Below are positions 62,822-64,000 of a stretch of DNA of 64,000 bases, piece by piece. A model generated the notes under the pieces. That model was given only the letters and a program-made list of their open reading frames with translations, was not told the origin of the DNA and did not search any database. The stretch spans positions 1 to 64,000 of the forward strand of contig JAXFOK010000010.1 in NCBI GenBank assembly GCA_034180415.1, given 5' to 3'. Every line of letters starts with the position of its first letter. Position 1 is the first letter of the stretch. The translations under genes were made by a program, and so were the position numbers. This stretch comes from CAKMMH01 sp927798255. GTDB taxonomy: Bacteria; Bdellovibrionota_C; UBA2361; CAKMMH01.

Positions 62822-64000
62822 ATGAAAGAAAAGAAATCTTCTAAAACAATTACTTTTTCAAGAGATGAAATGAACTTAGCAGAGTTCCCTCTAGCAGTTC
62901 TATCTACTCGTGTTAATCCTAATATAAAAACTCTTGAGTTCCAGGATACTATTTACACGCAAGATAAAAAACCAATCACAAGAAAATGGATAATAACTGG
63001 AGCAGATAAATTTGGACTTCCAACATCTTCAGATGATGAAGTTCTTATGGGACTTTTAAAGTTAACTGCAGATAAAGAATTTGAAAATCCAAAAGTTGTA
63101 TTTACAAGATATGAACTATTAAAAATTTTAAACTGGACAACAGAAGGAAGAAGTTATCAACGACTTCAAAAATCTTTAGATAGACTTAGTGGCGTACGTA
63201 TTAAGGCAGCAAATGCATTTTATGATAACAAGACAAAAGAAAATTGCACAAAAAATTTTGGTATTATTGTGGCCTATGAAATTAACAGTGGAAGGGGGGA
63301 GCAAAATCAACCAAGCTTTTTTATTTGGTCTGATGAGATGTTTGAGTCATTTCAAAAAGGTTATATTAAAAAGCTTGATTTAGATTTTTATTTAAGTTTA
63401 AAAAGTGCAGTTTCTAAGAGATTGTATAGATATCTTGATAAGTATTTTTACTATAAAAGTGTAATCGAACTAGATTTATTTAAATTAGCGTATGAAAAAA
63501 TTGGTATTAGTAGAAACTTTAAATATGCAAGCTCTTTAAAACAACAAATAAATCCAGCATTAGAAGAACTTTTGCAAAAAAATTTTATTAAAAAATTCGA
63601 GTTCACAGGTAAGGGAAAAAATTCACAAATAATCATTTATAGAACAAGCACTAGTCAATTATGTTTAGCTAGTGGAATTTCATCAACAGAAAAATCTAAA
63701 TTAACGCAAAATTTAAAAGAAGAAAATCAAAAAGAAGTTTTTAATGAATATGACACTTACTCATTTGCGCAAGGTAATTCTGGTATAACTGGTATTAAAA
63801 ATGAAGTTATTGATATAACTGAACTTGACCCATTAACGAAATTAAAAAATGAAATAATAGAAAAATTGAAGCAAAGGCAAATAAAAGAAACCCAGTCTTT
63901 AAAACTTTTGAAGGAAAAAACATTAAAAAATTTAAATAAAATTTCTAAAATAATTGAATACTACGATTATTTAGTTGGTATAAAGAGTGTTTTAGTTAGC
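62822..64000 (+). CDS. Plasmid-type replication initiator (RPA/RepA-like), cut by the window edge
   Basis: An uninterrupted frame of 393 codons from ATG 62822 to the window end without a stop. The first 230 residues form two winged-helix-like domains as in RepA/RPA initiators (ITFSRDEMNLAEFPLAVLST; FTRYELLKILNWTTEGRSYQ then RLQKSLDRLSGVRI; FIWSDEMFESFQKGYIKKLD; LYRYLDKYFYYKSVIELDLF). The following region is Lys/Glu/Leu-rich helix. The iterons directly upstream are the expected binding sites. The protein would open the AT-rich DNA and load helicase. The family call rests on motif layout and context, not a search. The true C terminus lies outside. Confidence 0.78.
   Translation, partial: MKEKKSSKTITFSRDEMNLAEFPLAVLSTRVNPNIKTLEFQDTIYTQDKKPITRKWIITGADKFGLPTSSDDEVLMGLLKLTADKEFENPKVVFTRYELLKILNWTTEGRSYQRLQKSLDRLSGVRIKAANAFYDNKTKENCTKNFGIIVAYEINSGRGEQNQPSFFIWSDEMFESFQKGYIKKLDLDFYLSLKSAVSKRLYRYLDKYFYYKSVIELDLFKLAYEKIGISRNFKYASSLKQQINPALEELLQKNFIKKFEFTGKGKNSQIIIYRTSTSQLCLASGISSTEKSKLTQNLKEENQKEVFNEYDTYSFAQGNSGITGIKNEVIDITELDPLTKLKNEIIEKLKQRQIKETQSLKLLKEKTLKNLNKISKIIEYYDYLVGIKSVLVS

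Overview
This is a very AT-rich bacterial chromosome segment with close gene packing, AGGAG-type ribosome sites and short intergenic spaces. The cell is Gram-negative: YidC has the long periplasmic domain, there are type II secretion / type IV pilus assembly proteins (GspL, GspM, four prepilin-like proteins), an M23 endopeptidase, MltG and a DapF-DapL pair for diaminopimelate. A small flagellar-type protein and an RPA-like plasmid initiator recall Alphaproteobacteria, while DapL and the GH57 protein do not. I therefore leave the lineage open: a low-GC, probably host-associated Gram-negative with signs of gene decay.

Layout. 0-11 kb: Na+/Ca2+ exchanger, nucleoside phosphorylase, dCMP deaminase, DUF2207 protein, HemW and SecA, interrupted by solitary genes of clearly higher GC that carry their own terminators. 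11-21 kb: an accessory zone with decayed genes, an orphan nucleotidyltransferase, a leuD pseudogene beside ilvE, a DUF262/DUF1524 plus PD-(D/E)XK gene pair that looks like defence, and two AAA/DUF4143 ATPases, each preceded by its own array of 23-bp direct repeats. 21-33 kb: MarC, an RNA uracil methyltransferase, an M23 peptidase, and the run ruvX-mltG-(Asn-rich membrane protein)-moxR-dapF-dapL, then a trypsin-like protease and tRNA-Arg(TCT). 33-59 kb: gspL-gspM, a CotH-type protein, HtpX, GH57, MnmE-YidC, an M50 protease, a PMT-NPCBM glycosyltransferase, RNase HII-YraN, a LOG protein, a minor-pilin operon and IspA.

59-64 kb is the most striking part. A parA-parB operon sits between two clusters of iterons (consensus close to TCGTGAAWTGAWATAAA). 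The larger cluster holds seven copies at exactly 22-bp spacing and lies directly upstream of a plasmid-type replication initiator that runs off the right edge. Two perfect 19- and 21-bp palindromes with the core GTCCCACCGTGGGAC, and a long imperfect inverted repeat, lie downstream of parB and look like the centromere. The same contig carries secA, yidC, mnmE, dapF and other core genes, so either a chromosome here uses, or has captured, a plasmid-type rep-iteron-parABS origin, or this is a very large secondary replicon loaded with core genes.

How the genes work together: SecA, YidC, M23, MltG, DapF/DapL and IspA serve envelope building and protein export; GspL/GspM and the minor pilins build a secretion or pilus system; RuvX, RNase HII, YraN and MnmE serve nucleic acid maintenance; Rep, iterons and ParABS serve replication and segregation. 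All identifications come from reading motifs by eye; no database search was run.
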